Shown piece by piece: positions 37,804 through 49,935 of a DNA stretch of 64,000 bases. Every line of letters begins with the position of its first letter. Position 1 is the stretch's first letter. Source of the DNA: Ciborinia camelliae (lineage: Eukaryota > Ascomycota > Leotiomycetes > Helotiales > Sclerotiniaceae); the NCBI GenBank assembly GCA_025890175.1, contig JANPYM010000002.1, positions 2,079,747-2,143,746 on the forward strand, written 5' to 3'. Below the pieces are notes generated by a model. The model was not told where the DNA came from and made no database searches. It saw only the letters and a program-made list of their open reading frames with translations. The position numbers and the translations under genes were made by a program.

Positions 37804-38490
37804 TTAAGAGATAACAGTGAGACTGTCTGAAAGAGGTTGGCAGTTCATTGGAATGGTAAGAACGGGCGAAAGGGATTCAACCGAATCACTGTATCTGTAT
37901 CCAGTGTTGAATCCAAACAATTGACCAACAGTAGAATTGTATTCCTCAGCCAAATCCTTGTACACACCGTAAGTGAACTGATATGGTTGAACAGTACACT
38001 CAGAAGGACTGCATTGGGGTAATTTCATGTAACTGGTAGTGGTAATAACTTCATCAGCAGAGGAGACACCGAGCATGGAAGTGATAGCCTCGGTTGAGAT
38101 GACGGAAACATCAAGGTTGAATTTGATGGCGATTTTGTTGAGGGTATCGTTGCGGACGGGGGTGTAGGTGTGAGGTCCTCCGTAAACACAGGAGGTGGTA
38201 TCGTTCGATGCAGTGAGGAGACACGAATCATTGTCTGGATTGCAAACTTCGGCCGGAATGATCAAGACGAAACCGGTGTCAATGTATTCAGCATCTGGCA
38301 TTCTGCTGGCGCGAGCAATATCACAAACACCGCGGTTGGTGGCGGCGGCAATGCTGAAGATGGTATCGGTTTCGGTTACAGTCCAGGTGGAGGCAGTGGT
38401 ATTGAGGTTTGCTGTCGTGCAATTGGTATCCTCAGCGAAGGCAATTGAGGCCAAGCATGAAGCGAGGAGGGTAGCTTGAGAGATCTTCAT
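37804..38490 (-). CDS. Secreted LysM-domain protein
   Basis: LysM modules bind chitin and related N-acetylglucosamine polymers; secreted fungal LysM proteins can act in the cell wall or shield chitin fragments from plant receptors. The single-exon frame gives 228 residues from the ATG at 38490; the longer upstream frame is rejected because this ATG opens a clean signal peptide (MKISQATLLASCLASIAFA, cleavage after residue 19). Two LysM-like modules are clear: residues about 36-84 (TWTVTETDTIFSIAAATN...LIIPAEVC) and about 108-156 (TYTPVRNDTLNKIAIKFNL...MKLPQC). A third, weaker one spans about 168-220 (YGVYKDLAEEYNSTVGQLFGFN...LTIPMNC). The mature protein has eight Cys and several N-glycosylation sites. 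There is no transmembrane or catalytic domain. A role in host interaction is inference only. Confidence 0.9.
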   Translation of the reverse strand: MKISQATLLASCLASIAFAEDTNCTTANLNTTASTWTVTETDTIFSIAAATNRGVCDIARASRMPDAEYIDTGFVLIIPAEVCNPDNDSCLLTASNDTTSCVYGGPHTYTPVRNDTLNKIAIKFNLDVSVISTEAITSMLGVSSADEVITTTSYMKLPQCSPSECTVQPYQFTYGVYKDLAEEYNSTVGQLFGFNTGYRYSDSVESLSPVLTIPMNCQPLSDSLTVIS

Positions 38491-40363
38491 TATGATTATT
38501 GGAAGGTCGTGGGGTTCGAACTGTGGTTTGTATAAGAACAGATTATCTAGTAAATGACTGAATGACTGAATGACTGAATGAATAGATGAGAAAAGCAGAG
38601 AACGATTGAAACTTCTTATAGTTGAAGCTTTCACCTGTACATACAGTCTGGCCCTCCTGGCGCCCTGGGTATTCTGTAAGTACCGTGCGTACCAAGTGCG
38701 GATTGATGCGCTGACTGGGGGTATTGTGGATATCCCGTGGCCCAACTGAGCTGAGGTAAATCACTGCATCACATCAATATGTTCCAGGGCAATGAACGAG
38801 TAACTGAAACCTTCAGCTACCTACTTCTCTGTCTCTGGCCAAAATTATCAGGATACAGGTGGTGCGTACACCCTGCTACATACTGAATGCATACAAGATA
38901 CCCATCTATCCGGGCATGCACGTAAACAGTTGTGATCAATGCATATTGAAACAAGCAACAGCAAAAGGAATTTTTAGATGGACCGAAACATCTAACCTTA
39001 CTTGGACGGGTTTTGAGGGAGGTCAAAGTCGTGCCATCGTAATGCATTACGAATCTACAATACAAGATAGGCGGCGAAAGGGGAACTTTGGATGTTCCAC
39101 GCGAAAAATGATAGTGGGTCACCCCGCATTGCCCACCTACATTGAAGAATCAGGACCTTCGGTACCGAAAGTCTTGGCTGAAGTTTGAAGAAAAATAAAC
39201 ATTTTGTTTGATCTTGATAATTGAGGCGTGTCCGAGTATCAGTAACTTTTTGAAAATATCAATTGCCAGGTTATTTTTGCAGGAAAAGCGTCCAAAAGAT
39301 AAATGAGTACCTAACTTCCAGTTTAGGAAGTTGTTGCTGGTCTAGTTTTCAGTCGGTTCCGACGATAAGGCTGGGGTCAATTGACGCCAGTAAGGAGTAT
39401 CAAAAAATGATTGGAAAGATGGACCTTCAATTTCGTTCATGTTGAAAAAAGTGCCTCAATTGCATATTTGCGGTGAGCCACACACAGCTGGCAACACGAG
39501 CGGCACCGCAAGCAAGATAGATGCTGAGGAGTCGTTGACGTTAGTCCTTTTCTTTCAGCCGATCGCAGTCTGGATTCCTAGTGGGATTCGAGACTAATAA
39601 TGAGACTACGCAAAGATATCAGGTCATATTCCACTTGATCAGAATGGGTACCAATAATATGGTGTAGTATACACCACAAAGGGAACTCGTAGCTGTTGCG
39701 GAATATGATGAAAGCGTCATCATGCTACAGTGGATATGATTGAAGATATTTGCGTTAAATCCATATGGTTTTATTTGTATTTGGTTCCGCGTTGCATTTA
39801 GATTTCAAATCCATTATTCGTATTACGAATTCTCAAAGATAGATGTCTCTAGCATATAAATGCGCAAGTTGTGCTTGAACTCCAAGTTGGCAGATTCACA
39901 TTTTTTGGAATGTTTTCATGTCTAGAAAGAAGGAAGGATAAGTAGACTCTTTCCAGTTTTCATTGCTAGGAATTGACTTGTATGTTAAGATCTGATACAT
40001 ATCACCTGTTGATTATTCTCATCTGCATAATCTTAACACGATTTGACGTTATTTCAGATCCAAGGGTTGAGTCAATAGACCAGTCACATAGGTGATTGCA
40101 TTACTCTCCGATTTCAAAAGATCCAGCGCATGTATGATTCATTTCTTCAATAGACGGTCTATTCAGTGCCTCAAAACGAACCTCCTATGCTCTTATCGCC
40201 TTACAAAATCAGGAGAAATGTATATATGTTGAGCCAATACGAGGACCAAATATCAAAAAATTACCCTCTTCTTGGGCCATCTTTATTTTCTTTTCATTGG
40301 GAAAGTTCTGGAGGGAATGTTTTTTTTTTTTTTTTGAAGAAAGGCCTCATGTTTCAATATACC

Positions 40364-40394
<31 letters not shown>

Positions 40395-42818
40395 TGCCAT
40401 AATCATTATCCGAAATGCCAAAGTCCCAAAAACAATGTACGACCTGCTCTGCGGCTCCATCCTTCCACCTCAAGGCGTCGCTTTTTCATATATGATTGAA
40501 GTGGGGACAAGTAAAGTGGATGATGGGGAAAGTTCTAAATTTGAGGTTAAATTTTACAGTCAAAGCGTATCTAGAATTGTACACCATCACCAAGGAGGGC
40601 TTAATTCCACCACTAATTTATATCGGTCGCATACTTGGTCTCAGTAGTATACCTAGTCTCGATCATAAAGCTGTTATGGAATCTTGTACTGGAAATATCA
40701 TTCTATGGTATATTGTTACTCTTGAAGTTGTTTCAAGGAAACTCATTTCTGGAAGTTGTGGGTTAATATCATCAAGAAAATTAATGGGTTGGCGACTTCT
40801 GTATAAATGCTGGCTTGGAGAGATGGGGGATCTCATGTCTATCTCATCATCGGAGTGGGAGTGATGGAAAGATGAGTCATTGCTGCGATTGTTGCTCTTG
40901 ATTGGTTAATCAAGGTCTCCAAAAAAAGAGTTTTGTTGCATATCTAAAATTCTTCCCGAATTTCTTTTTCTCAATTTCTTCAGATAGCACGTGAAACTAG
41001 CAAATATGCCTAAGGCAGAAGCTTAATATTCACTCCAGCTCGAATTTATCTGGTGGTGATGACTGCCTGAGACCGGAAGGTGATGGAGTAGATGAGAGCG
41101 TGGTATTACTGCTTATTGGATCTAACCCATCCATATGGAACCAACACCCAGTATGATCTAAGCCCGGAACTTCTACACGTCTGTAAGCTGTTTTGAGAAG
41201 GCATGCACGTCTTCTATGCTTCTCACCAAGTAATTAACATCTGTTGTTATAAAATAGTTCTACATACACTAGCTTAGTCGGAGATTCCATAGAACTTAGC
41301 TCGATACAACAATACAATAAATTCAATAACATCTTCATAATAGAATTCCGGCCCGATATTCGCGAAGACTGGATGGGTGGATGAATATTGAGGGTGAGAG
41401 GAACGATTATCATTATTATACTTCGTCACATAGTACCCATAGCACAAATGTATTACATTAACATTACATGAGATATATAAGTAGAAGGCAAGAAGGAAAA
41501 CCTTTGTCTTGATTCTTCGAAAATACATTTTTTCAGCTACATAGTTTCTAGTTCATACTATAGATTTATTGTGCATACATATTGTATGTAATACCAGTGC
41601 AAGCTAATTGGTGGGTAGGTGAGCTATCACCTATTGTGAGTTATATCTTTAGTTATTATATACCTAAGGAAAGATAGGGGTGAGGGTTTAGACCTATCTA
41701 TAGTCATTCTGGAGAATAACGAGCAGATTTATAATGGGCTACCTCGCCTTCATGTAATTTTATAAGAATTTGAATAGAAAGATCTTGGAACCCGGGAAGA
41801 AATCCCCATCATTTTAATCTGAGATGCTAAAATACCTAATTAGCTCCTTGCTTAATATCTCAAACTAACATACCATTCCTCATCGCAAAACCGTCCACCT
41901 TTTAACCGGACATTTTCTAAAATATATTTCAGACTCCCTGGACCCCGCTGCTAATTATGTCTACCAAATTAATGCAATTAGTTAGTCAATGGTTCCATAT
42001 GATTCTCCCCAAATATTAAAAGATATCAAACGCGGATGAATGAAAAGTGGAAAAGTGTATGTCACAACATTACTACTGTAGATGATAAGATTTGTGATAC
42101 TTTGAGCTCCGACATTCATTTTCGGTCCTTGAATTAGTTTTCAGATCCTGGATGTTGGTATTGGAGGTATTGATAGGTTTTGATGATATAGGTGAAGAGA
42201 TGATTTGATGAAGAGTATTGAATAGTTAACTTTCCTTGTTTGTCGGCGGGGTTAAAAGGTTAGCGAAGAAAGGATTAGGGCTGTCTAAATTAAGATATTC
42301 TTCTCGATATGACAAACGAGATACAGAGAGCCATACCACCACGATTGCTTGCCTGTTGATTATTCCGATACTCGAATGATCCACCGCCAAAGAGTTTATC
42401 GTCCTCCGTCTCAGTCAGTGCATCATCAGTGTCTTGAATTCTCAGCCCTAAAGCTTTGGGTGTAATAGCTAGATCATGACCCTCGATATTCCTGGTTATC
42501 AACCTTGAGCATTTAGACCTCCTATTATCATAAAGTACCAATCTTTTTGAGAAAGAAGTCAGAGATAGTATGGAGATCGGGTGGTACTACCAACTCTTTG
42601 AGACCGAGATTAATATTCTCGTCTCTTCAGCGTGTACTCTGAAATATGATCAGTGCAAATTTAACACCATCATGGATGTAAAATATGACGAATTGAAGGT
42701 TACATTTATCAAACCGCTTATTGAATTTTCCGCATTGTAGACCATATTATACATCTGTCCATGTACTGTAACAGTGTGGGGTATATGTATGACATTCACA
42801 TGTTCTTACAACAACATC
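38491..42818. other. Gene-poor region, simple repeats only
   Basis: About 4.3 kb. The LysM promoter is at the left, with tandem GACTGAAT units near 38555-38584. Frames of 100-120 codons at 38859-39188, 40297-40647 and 40496-40864 overlap each other or simple sequence and show no domain. A 17-base T run lies near 40319-40335 and a TA microsatellite near 40368-40394. I support no gene. Confidence 0.55.
40366..40395. repeat. TA dinucleotide microsatellite
   Basis: An uninterrupted TA run of about 14 units, preceded 30 bases upstream by a poly-T tract. It makes the apparent plus-strand frames in this place (Tyr-Ile repeats) meaningless. Confidence 0.9.
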
Positions 42819-42884
42819 TGGTCCACCCCGTTCATCAATCCGTCCGATTAGCTAATGGGCCGGATTGATGAACGGGGTGGACCA
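42819..42884. mobile_element. Minimal hairpin MITE copy
   Basis: A 66-bp near-perfect palindrome: 24-base inverted arms (starting TGGTCCACCCCGTTCATCAA) around an 18-base spacer. ACATC occurs directly on both sides and may be a target-site duplication. The arms match the ends of the larger element at 43203-43612, so this is a shortened member of the same family. Confidence 0.85.
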
Positions 42885-43202
42885 CATCCATCACCTTCGC
42901 ATATTTCGTATTAGGTCGCAGCAACCATGTGAATTGAAGTGCTTATGGAAATTCATCACACTCTATGCAGAATCTATCAGTGTGATGGGCGGAACATTTT
43001 GTAAATCCAAAGAATCCTAAAGAATTCATCTTGATTCAGTCTAGCTCATCCACTTTCAATCTTCATTCACTTGACCAATAGATTCATCTATGGATGGATT
43101 AATCAATTTAGTCCGCTGGGAAAAAAATCTTGTAAAAGCGATGGAGCATACATACTTCAATTTCAACAATTTGATGCCTTTTATCAAATGACTATGGCGG
43201 CC

Positions 43203-43612
43203 TGGTCCACCCCGTTCGTCAATTCAGCCCATTAATTAATGGGACCACCCCATTGGTTAATGGGAACCCCTTATCCGAATGGGGCGCCCGATTAACCAAT
43301 GGGCTCTATCACCTAAAAATCGATTTTTTGAAAATATAAAATTAATGTTTATTAATGAATTAAGTATTTATTAATAATAGAATATTCGATTAATAAATCA
43401 AAATCGATTAATATTGATTGATTTTTTATATAAAAGTTTTAAAATATTTTTTTTATCAAACTTTTTTATTTTCAAAAGATCGATTTTTAGGTGGTAGAGC
43501 TCGTGGTAGAGCCTATTGGTTAATCGGGCGCCCCATTCGGGTAAAGGGTTCCCATTAACCAATGGGGTGGTCCGATTAGCTAATGGGCCGGATTGATGAA
43601 CGGGGTGGACCA
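43203..43612. mobile_element. MITE with long inverted repeats
   Basis: A 410-bp element whose two halves are inverted copies: both ends carry TGGTCCACCCCGTT, followed inward by related ATTAATGGG, CCACCCCATTGGTTAATGG, CGAATGGGGCGCCCGATTA and AAAAATCGATTTTT blocks. The centre is AT-rich. GGCC flanks both ends. There is no transposase. It would fold into one long hairpin. Confidence 0.85.
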
Positions 43613-43668
43613 GGCCCACAATATGTCCAATTTTGTCTTCTTAATGAGCCACCATGATGACACTGCAT

Positions 43669-43905
43669 TCAGATGTTCGATAGTCCATGGTAGAAGTCAT
43701 ACCATTCCTCGCCAGTGCGAAGGATGGGTGGGGGATCTTCGATTCCAGCCACTACAATAACATCTCCAACTATTTTGCCGCTGCAACGGGACATAATTTG
43801 CCGTGTGTAAGCTGCACTCTTCGCAATTTCGATGATCCCATGAGCCACTTGGCCTTGAACAACCTCGTTACTTAACGGGAGTAATAGCTGTGAAATCCAA
43901 CACAT
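43669..43905 (-). CDS. Small hypothetical protein
   Basis: A 78-codon frame beginning MCWISQLLLPLSNEVVQ and including GQVAHGIIEIAKSAAYTRQIMSRC and GEEWYDFYHGL. Composition is protein-like and it diverges from the dehydrogenase gene about 100 bp away, but I do not recognise a family, and a plus-strand frame overlaps it. It may equally be a remnant. Low confidence. Confidence 0.25.
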   Translation of the reverse strand: MCWISQLLLPLSNEVVQGQVAHGIIEIAKSAAYTRQIMSRCSGKIVGDVIVVAGIEDPPPILRTGEEWYDFYHGLSNI

Positions 43906-44006
43906 ATAAGGATGACTGCTGTTCGCTCAAAGCTAAAAAATAATTTCTCATTCAACAATCAATCAATCTTCTCAGTCATTCAGAGTATTCAATATATCAT
44001 AAAAAC

Positions 44007-44973
44007 ATGCCACCTTTCCCATCCCTAACCTCAATATGGCACACTGAAACCTACCCCTCCATATCTCCTATACGTCCCGAGCTTTCCGCTAAAGGCAAGA
44101 CCATTCTAATAACAGGTGGTGGTAGCGGCATTGGTGCTGAAACCGCCCTCTACTTTGCGACTGCAGGTGCATCTCGAATCGCCCTCCTCGGTCGTAGAGA
44201 GCAACCTCTTCTCGATACGAAGGCCTGTATCAATAAGCAATTCGCAAACGTGGAAGTTCTTGCAATCCCCGCCGATATCACCAAGAAAAGCGAAGTAGAC
44301 GCCGCTTTCGCGAAAGTTGTCGGCAAGGGAAAAGATGACGGAGCAATCCATGTTTTAGTCAGCAACGCAGCGACTCTTGGGCCTATAGTTTCCATAAGAG
44401 ATGCAGATGGTGACGAGTTCCTCGGAGCTATGCATCAAAACCTTAAAGGAACCTTGTACATCGCCCAAGCATTCCTGAAATACGCATCTACAGATGCAGT
44501 TGTCATTAATAATTCTTCTTTTGCGGCATATCTTAATGCCATTCCTGGGATGAATTCATTAGGAATCGCAAAGTTAGGGATCTTCCGCCTTTGGGATTGT
44601 CTGGTTTATGAAAATCCGGAAATAAGTGTCTTTCATGTTCAACCTGGCGTCGTGGATACTGCGATGAGTCAGCAGGCGGGTGGGCCACTCAAGGCAGTCG
44701 GGCACGAAGATGATGGTAAGTGAACAAAGTATCTAGATACAGTATAGTGAAGTTGACTTTAATTTAGTTTCTCTGGCTGCAAGCTTCATTGTTTGGCTCG
44801 CAAGTCCCGAAGCACGTTTCTTGAAGGGTAAGTTTGTGTGGGCAAACTGGGATGTAGATGAATTGAAAGCCAGAGCCAAGGAGATTGAAAAGAGTCCGGA
44901 ACTTAGTATCGGACTTGTTGGATGGCCGTTTGGGTATGCCGATTGGAAATTTCAGACTCCAAGTAGTAATTAG
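44007..44973 (+). CDS. Short-chain dehydrogenase/reductase lacking the catalytic tyrosine
   Basis: Classical SDR enzymes transfer hydride between NAD(P)(H) and a carbonyl or hydroxyl using an N-S-Y-K set of residues. Two exons, 44007-44715 and 44768-44973, join in frame and give 304 residues. The Rossmann motif TGGGSGIG lies near residue 36, with the cofactor-side NAG/NNA-like segment (VSNAATLG) near 120. The Ser region (VINNSSFAAY) is present, and so is Lys in GIAKLG. The position of the catalytic Tyr, four before that Lys, is Leu (S-L-G-I-A-K). PGVVDTAM follows as usual. The enzyme is therefore either inactive as a classical reductase or uses another chemistry. The second exon gives a C-terminal FVWANWDVDEL region common in fungal members. 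The ATG is in good context (AAAACATG). Function unassigned. Confidence 0.88.
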
Positions 44974-47123
44974 CTAGCTTCTGATAAAGCTAAGAAGATT
45001 GTAAGTCTGATGGGGTATTGTCTGGCAGCCATTTCCTAGGGGAGGTCAGACTTTTGTCAATATGAGACAACAGAAAGGTCCTGTATATCTAAAAGCTACT
45101 TCGTCTAGGTTATTGAGATTTTACGCTTTTGCTCTTTAGAGATACCTCGGACAGTTTAGAAGTACCTATCCGATGTGTTCAGGACTCAACTACTCAATGG
45201 ACTGTCGAATCTTATAGATCACTGCCCATTCCACAATAATACCCAAACCTCTACATCAATCCTTCAACCATCCTCATTCCTCAATCTACTAAACTCTGCT
45301 TCTTGATTCACAGTACTCAACTTTCCATTAAGACCCCCCCCCAAAAACTGTTTTAGAAGACGCCGAATGACTCAACACGTCGATAACGTCTTGAGAGCTC
45401 TTTTCGAAGCTATATTCAAAATTATCCATTAGATCGTGAAATATTTCCAGTGACGGTCACAGTATTTCCCCTACCTTAGATGCTGAGTAAGCGGGGCCAG
45501 GACGAGATTTTTCAACCGTTCCCATTGCTATTCGTACATTTTTGCTAATCACTTAAATCCTGTCAGGTTTGGATCGAAATTTTCTAACCCTTTGGATAGC
45601 CATCTTGTAGATAAGGCAAAATAGACACACGTTTTTAGGAGTTTAGTGTCTCTGTTCGCGGGATTAGCATAGCCTAGGACCGTTGACCCTGGGAAAATAT
45701 CCCCAAATGTTTAATATTCCATGGTAAGCTGTAAGCATACCCGAGTATCCAAAAAGTCAAACATGATCTTGCATTGATAGCCAGCTTTGTGCCGCTCGAT
45801 GGGTTCGACCCGAGCTTAGCAATCAAAATTTGCCAGTGGTGTTCAATCATCTCGGAGGTGCAGAATTTCAAAAGTTCTTGAACAAACGCAAGCATTCGAG
45901 CTCTTAAAATTAAGACGTGACTTTTCCAACATTAAATCAACCAATTAGAAGTTAAGCCCTCGTTTAATTCTGAAACTATAAACCCGAACCCAGTAGCCGG
46001 GAAATATCAAACTAGTTAGGGCCATCGGGCTTCTCCAGAAGAAAAAACCACATACTATAGAGAATGTCGAACACATCCACTCAATAGTAGAAGGTCAGTA
46101 TAAAGCACTATAGTATTTAAATATTTATTTAATAGAACAAGTACATAACTTATTTGCATCATGAAAAAAGGTACTAAGGCACACTAAAGCTAAAGTTGAA
46201 ATGCTATTGTGACGTCACAAGCGATAGCCAATCCGAATACGCCTGGCATATCCCTCGACTAGGTAATTAAATATAAACTATTTCTAGAATCTGACTTAAT
46301 CATCGCCTCAAATTAATATCTAGTACATTAGCACAAACTTTCATCCATTTAACAATACACAGAAGAATGCAGCTGTTCCAAATGATGAAGCAAACTGAGA
46401 AGATATTGTTTGATTAGACTCTTCTTATGGAGACCGTGACATTCAGATCCTCTATCTGATCTTGCCGGCCTTTCCAGCTGCCGTTTTGGTATTATTATGC
46501 ACGATGATTGCGAACATAGGCCTGTTCAATAAGCGGATAACACCGTTATATCTGGCTCTATATCCTGAAATATCCAAGATTTATAAATACTTGCGCCAAA
46601 ACCTCCGTTGAAAGAAACTAGTCATAAAATTGCACGTATTAAGTCGAGTCAGTGACGGTAGTGTCAGTTATAATGGTTGATATTGAAGTACTTAGTATTA
46701 CATTAGTACGTTCGAACATCAATATTACTCACTTCAATATACATTAACTTCAACATTTAATAGTCTTTACTATTTATGGAAATAACGTGACTACAATTCA
46801 ATAAATTACATTTGAAATTTGGCAAATTCCAATAAATATGGGATATGGATATTAATTAAAACGTCGGTCTGATATAGGAGTTCCATTCTGAGCTTAGTAT
46901 AGGATAGGATGGTAGAGGGGGAGGATGGGAGCTTTGTTACGCTACATATACTTTTATTAACTATACTTTCAAATAAATCTGTTTCCGTTAACAACGTCTA
47001 ATTTAATAAAAAGTTAAGATTTCCAAACTTTTGTTGAAGTTTCATTCACGTAGAATTGTGGAGGAAATACTAATAGATGTATAATAGGTAGAGATTATGA
47101 ACTCGATATAGGATCTCTTATTC
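44974..47123. other. Intergenic region, no supported gene
   Basis: About 2.15 kb, AT-rich toward the right. Short frames only. A GGGTTCGACCC motif near 45800 looks like a Pol III B box but has no tRNA around it. Nothing else recognised. Confidence 0.55.
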
Positions 47124-49935
47124 TCAATCACTATCTTCTCCTTCAATCTTCATATTCATATCTACAATTAAGCGGTCATCGTCTTCTTCCTCCATGCTAC
47201 CTTCCTCCTTCTTCCTTTGATCTAATACTGAATTATCTAGCGGCACTTCGTCCTCACTCTCGTCGTCTTCATCATCACCTAGACTGTTCCATCCGTATAT
47301 TAATTCCTCCATCATGATATCCAATTCACCTTCTAACCGCAGTGGAACTCTGCGATCGAATGGATGGAAGACTATTATATCGTCAATTTTCTAATGAGAT
47401 CCCGGGTCAGTACGTACGCAGTGTTTGGAGCATGTGTTGGAGGAGTGAATCGGAAGGGATTGTACAAGATACATACTAGATCTGCCAATTTCTCGCTTTC
47501 AAACTTATACAACAAATGGTGACCAAACCAGAGCGAAGTCAAACCACTTTCGATTCTTTTATCCTTGCTCGATGCGTGAATTAATCGCGTCGTGACTTGC
47601 ATGGTGGCTGGTTTGTCACCACAACCTACCTTCGCATTGTGAACATATCTCTTGATGAACATTTCGTACCTGTTCATACATATCCACCTCGTCAGCGTAG
47701 TTCAAATTTACTCATTTCACGCCAAGTGTCATCGAGAAAACGTACCTAAGCATTGTGGTATTTGTTTCAACCGTGCCAAGAACTAGGTTTTCTATGTCTT
47801 GAGTGTTGGACAACTGCCCCGGAATCTCAGCGTTACTGCGTCCACCAAATGAGCGAGCGGATCTATGAAGCCACTAAACATGAATGAGCAACCACAATAT
47901 CTTTAAGCTTGTCTGGTGCTTACCTCAGCTCGAAGTTGCCTTTTATCATATGGATCCTCTCTGAACAGAAGTTTCAAAATCTGTATCTATCAGCAAATCT
48001 TCTGTTCCCAAGTCCGCAAAATACATACCACATTGGCGCTTAGATTTGACATAACTTGTTTTTGACTCAGTTCACGTTTAATTCCAGCAGCTGCCTGTGA
48101 GCTGGCACTTGAGACAGTTGTGATTGTCCCCTCGGCGCCCTCACCTTTAATATACTGGATCTGTTTACCGTTTCGTTCCTTCGTTTTTCTCAACGTGTAA
48201 AGACTTCCCACGACATTTCTAAAGATTTTTGTGAGTTCCTTTGGGTCCTCGGTTATGAGTTGCAATGGCTTTCGATAGATCTTGGTATCTGTGGCATTAT
48301 TCAGGATCTTAAAATCCTTTTTAGTGGTCAACAATCTATACAAATATGTAGGATGCCGGCCCAACATCTCGTAGTAGATCTTTGGAAATTGTTCTTCTAA
48401 GTTATCATCACTGGAGAAGAACTTTACCACAATCTTGCTCATCGCTGGTTTATATCTCAGTTCTGAGTCAAAGAAAATTCTCTCGATGCTTTCTTTTATT
48501 GTTTTGCTTGCATTATCCTTAGAGGGGAAATCGGTTGCCGTTGAAAGTACCCCGATATATTTGGATGGTACGGCAAGATAGATCGTAACAGCTTCGATTT
48601 GTTTTTGGGAATTGGCGTCAAATTTGGGGTCCCAAAATCGCGTAAGAACATTGTAGAGCCTCTTCGGCTGGGACTGAGCGCTTTGTGCAATTCCTTCACG
48701 TTTCGAAGTTAGTCTGGCTTTCTCTAACATCTATATCGAAGACGATGTGTCAATCTTACTCATGAAATTGGAAAATCCTATACGGATACGGGACTCGACC
48801 AGGTCATCAACGTTCCTTTTTGATCGCTCACTATACATTGTGTCAAAGATCCACGGTCCTGCGTGTTGCCCATTGGTAGTCCAGACTGGAAAAGGAGGAT
48901 TCTTCTCGTCTCCTCGATAGTACTTGGAATACGTATCATAGTCGCGATCAAGAGCATCGTGGTCATGGTAAATACGAAGCTGGAGGTCTTGAAGCCTGAT
49001 GTAACAGTCTTTCAGGTACTATTATCTGATTAGTACGTGTTTGGAACGCGAGCCTAAGCGGACGATTTTGAGCTAAGGCTCCAATGTCCAGTCGCTTGGC
49101 GGTCATTTTATTCGGAAGCCCAGCTGCTAAATCTTCGTGCAAACATAGAAAGGTCGAGTTTAACATACCATACGAGGGCTACTACCTGATCCACAATAGA
49201 CGTAGTCGACATCGTCGTCGAAGCTTGGGTTACTCTTATTTGTCCCTCGATAGGTCCAAACGTTAATTGTTTGAAACTGCCCTTCAATCTTGCTGAACTA
49301 TTTTCAATATATTAGACAGTTTTTACAAAATAAAGAACCAACAAGACGCTAAAGAGATCTTACCTTCGTTTCCTGATTTGGGGTAGCAGCGCTGACTACT
49401 AACTTTCCGCGAGAGAGACTGTAAAGAAACGAGGTCCGACACAATTTCACTCTCGGCGCGGCGACTTTCAATGTTTTCTTGCCCTTTAACGTAAATCCTA
49501 TGAGTTTGAGTTCTTAGCTTCTGATAATGAGCTTTCAGTGAAGATGTAAGCCTTAGACGCACCATCATAGGTCGAGTTTAGCAGATACCCTATACCGTTC
49601 AGATCTGAATCATCTAAACTCTCAACTTTATTCAAGCGCCGAAGTTTCATTTCTATCACGGTCAAAATATACCAATATCAGAAATTCAAGGGATACAAAC
49701 GAGAACTAGGGCTTGCGGCAACTGGCTCAATAGCAGGTTTGATAGTTTTTATATCGTTTCCCTCTCCTGGTTTCATCGATACGTATAACAGAAGCTGATC
49801 GGCAGTGACATCTCCATCGTTTGGATCTTCTCTGATCTGTTTGCTGTTCTGGTCGGTGTCTTGAGTATCAATTTCGTTGGAACGTTTATTGTTTAGAGAA
49901 GATTTTATCATTTTGTCGTGGGTCAATATTGACAA
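47124..49935 (-). CDS. Unrecognised multi-exon gene with acidic C-terminus
   Basis: Several frames chain together on the minus strand through plausible GT-AG introns, and I do not recognise the product. From 5' to 3': 49935-about 49703 (polar, SKQIREDPNDGD); a short exon with MKLRRLNKVESLDDSD; an exon with FTLKGKKTLKVAAPRV; one with GQFQTINVWTYRG; one with YLKDCYIRLQDLQLRIYHDH and PFPVWTTNGQHAGPWIFD; the largest (48730 to about 48030) with KRLYNVLTRFWDPKF, AVTIYLAVPSKYIGVL and KIYYEMLGRHPTYLYRLL; then LKLLFREDPYDKRQLRAE; a piece at 47677-47375 (SGLTSLWFGHHLLYKFESEKL); and a very acidic tail at 47324-47124. The junction before 48730 gives a clean frame only with a weak GTCGAG donor, so a frameshift or wrong exon is possible. 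The true start may be the ATG near 49911. No signal peptide or membrane helix seen. Exact boundaries are approximate. Confidence 0.5.

Noticed and set aside
38508..38522. GGGGTTCGAACTG upstream of the LysM gene, B-box-like
   Set aside because: No cloverleaf around it; it lies in the 5' flank of a protein gene.
38491..38745. Longer N-terminus for the LysM protein from the ATG at 38745
   Set aside because: It would place 85 low-complexity residues before a perfect signal peptide; the ATG at 38490 is preferred.
40166..40864. Overlapping plus-strand frames of 78-122 codons
   Set aside because: They run through a poly-T tract and a TA microsatellite and contain simple-sequence peptides; no family resemblance.
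45800..45814. GGGTTCGACCC, a good match to a Pol III B box
   Set aside because: No D-arm, anticodon arm or acceptor stem can be folded around it on either strand, so it is not a tRNA gene.
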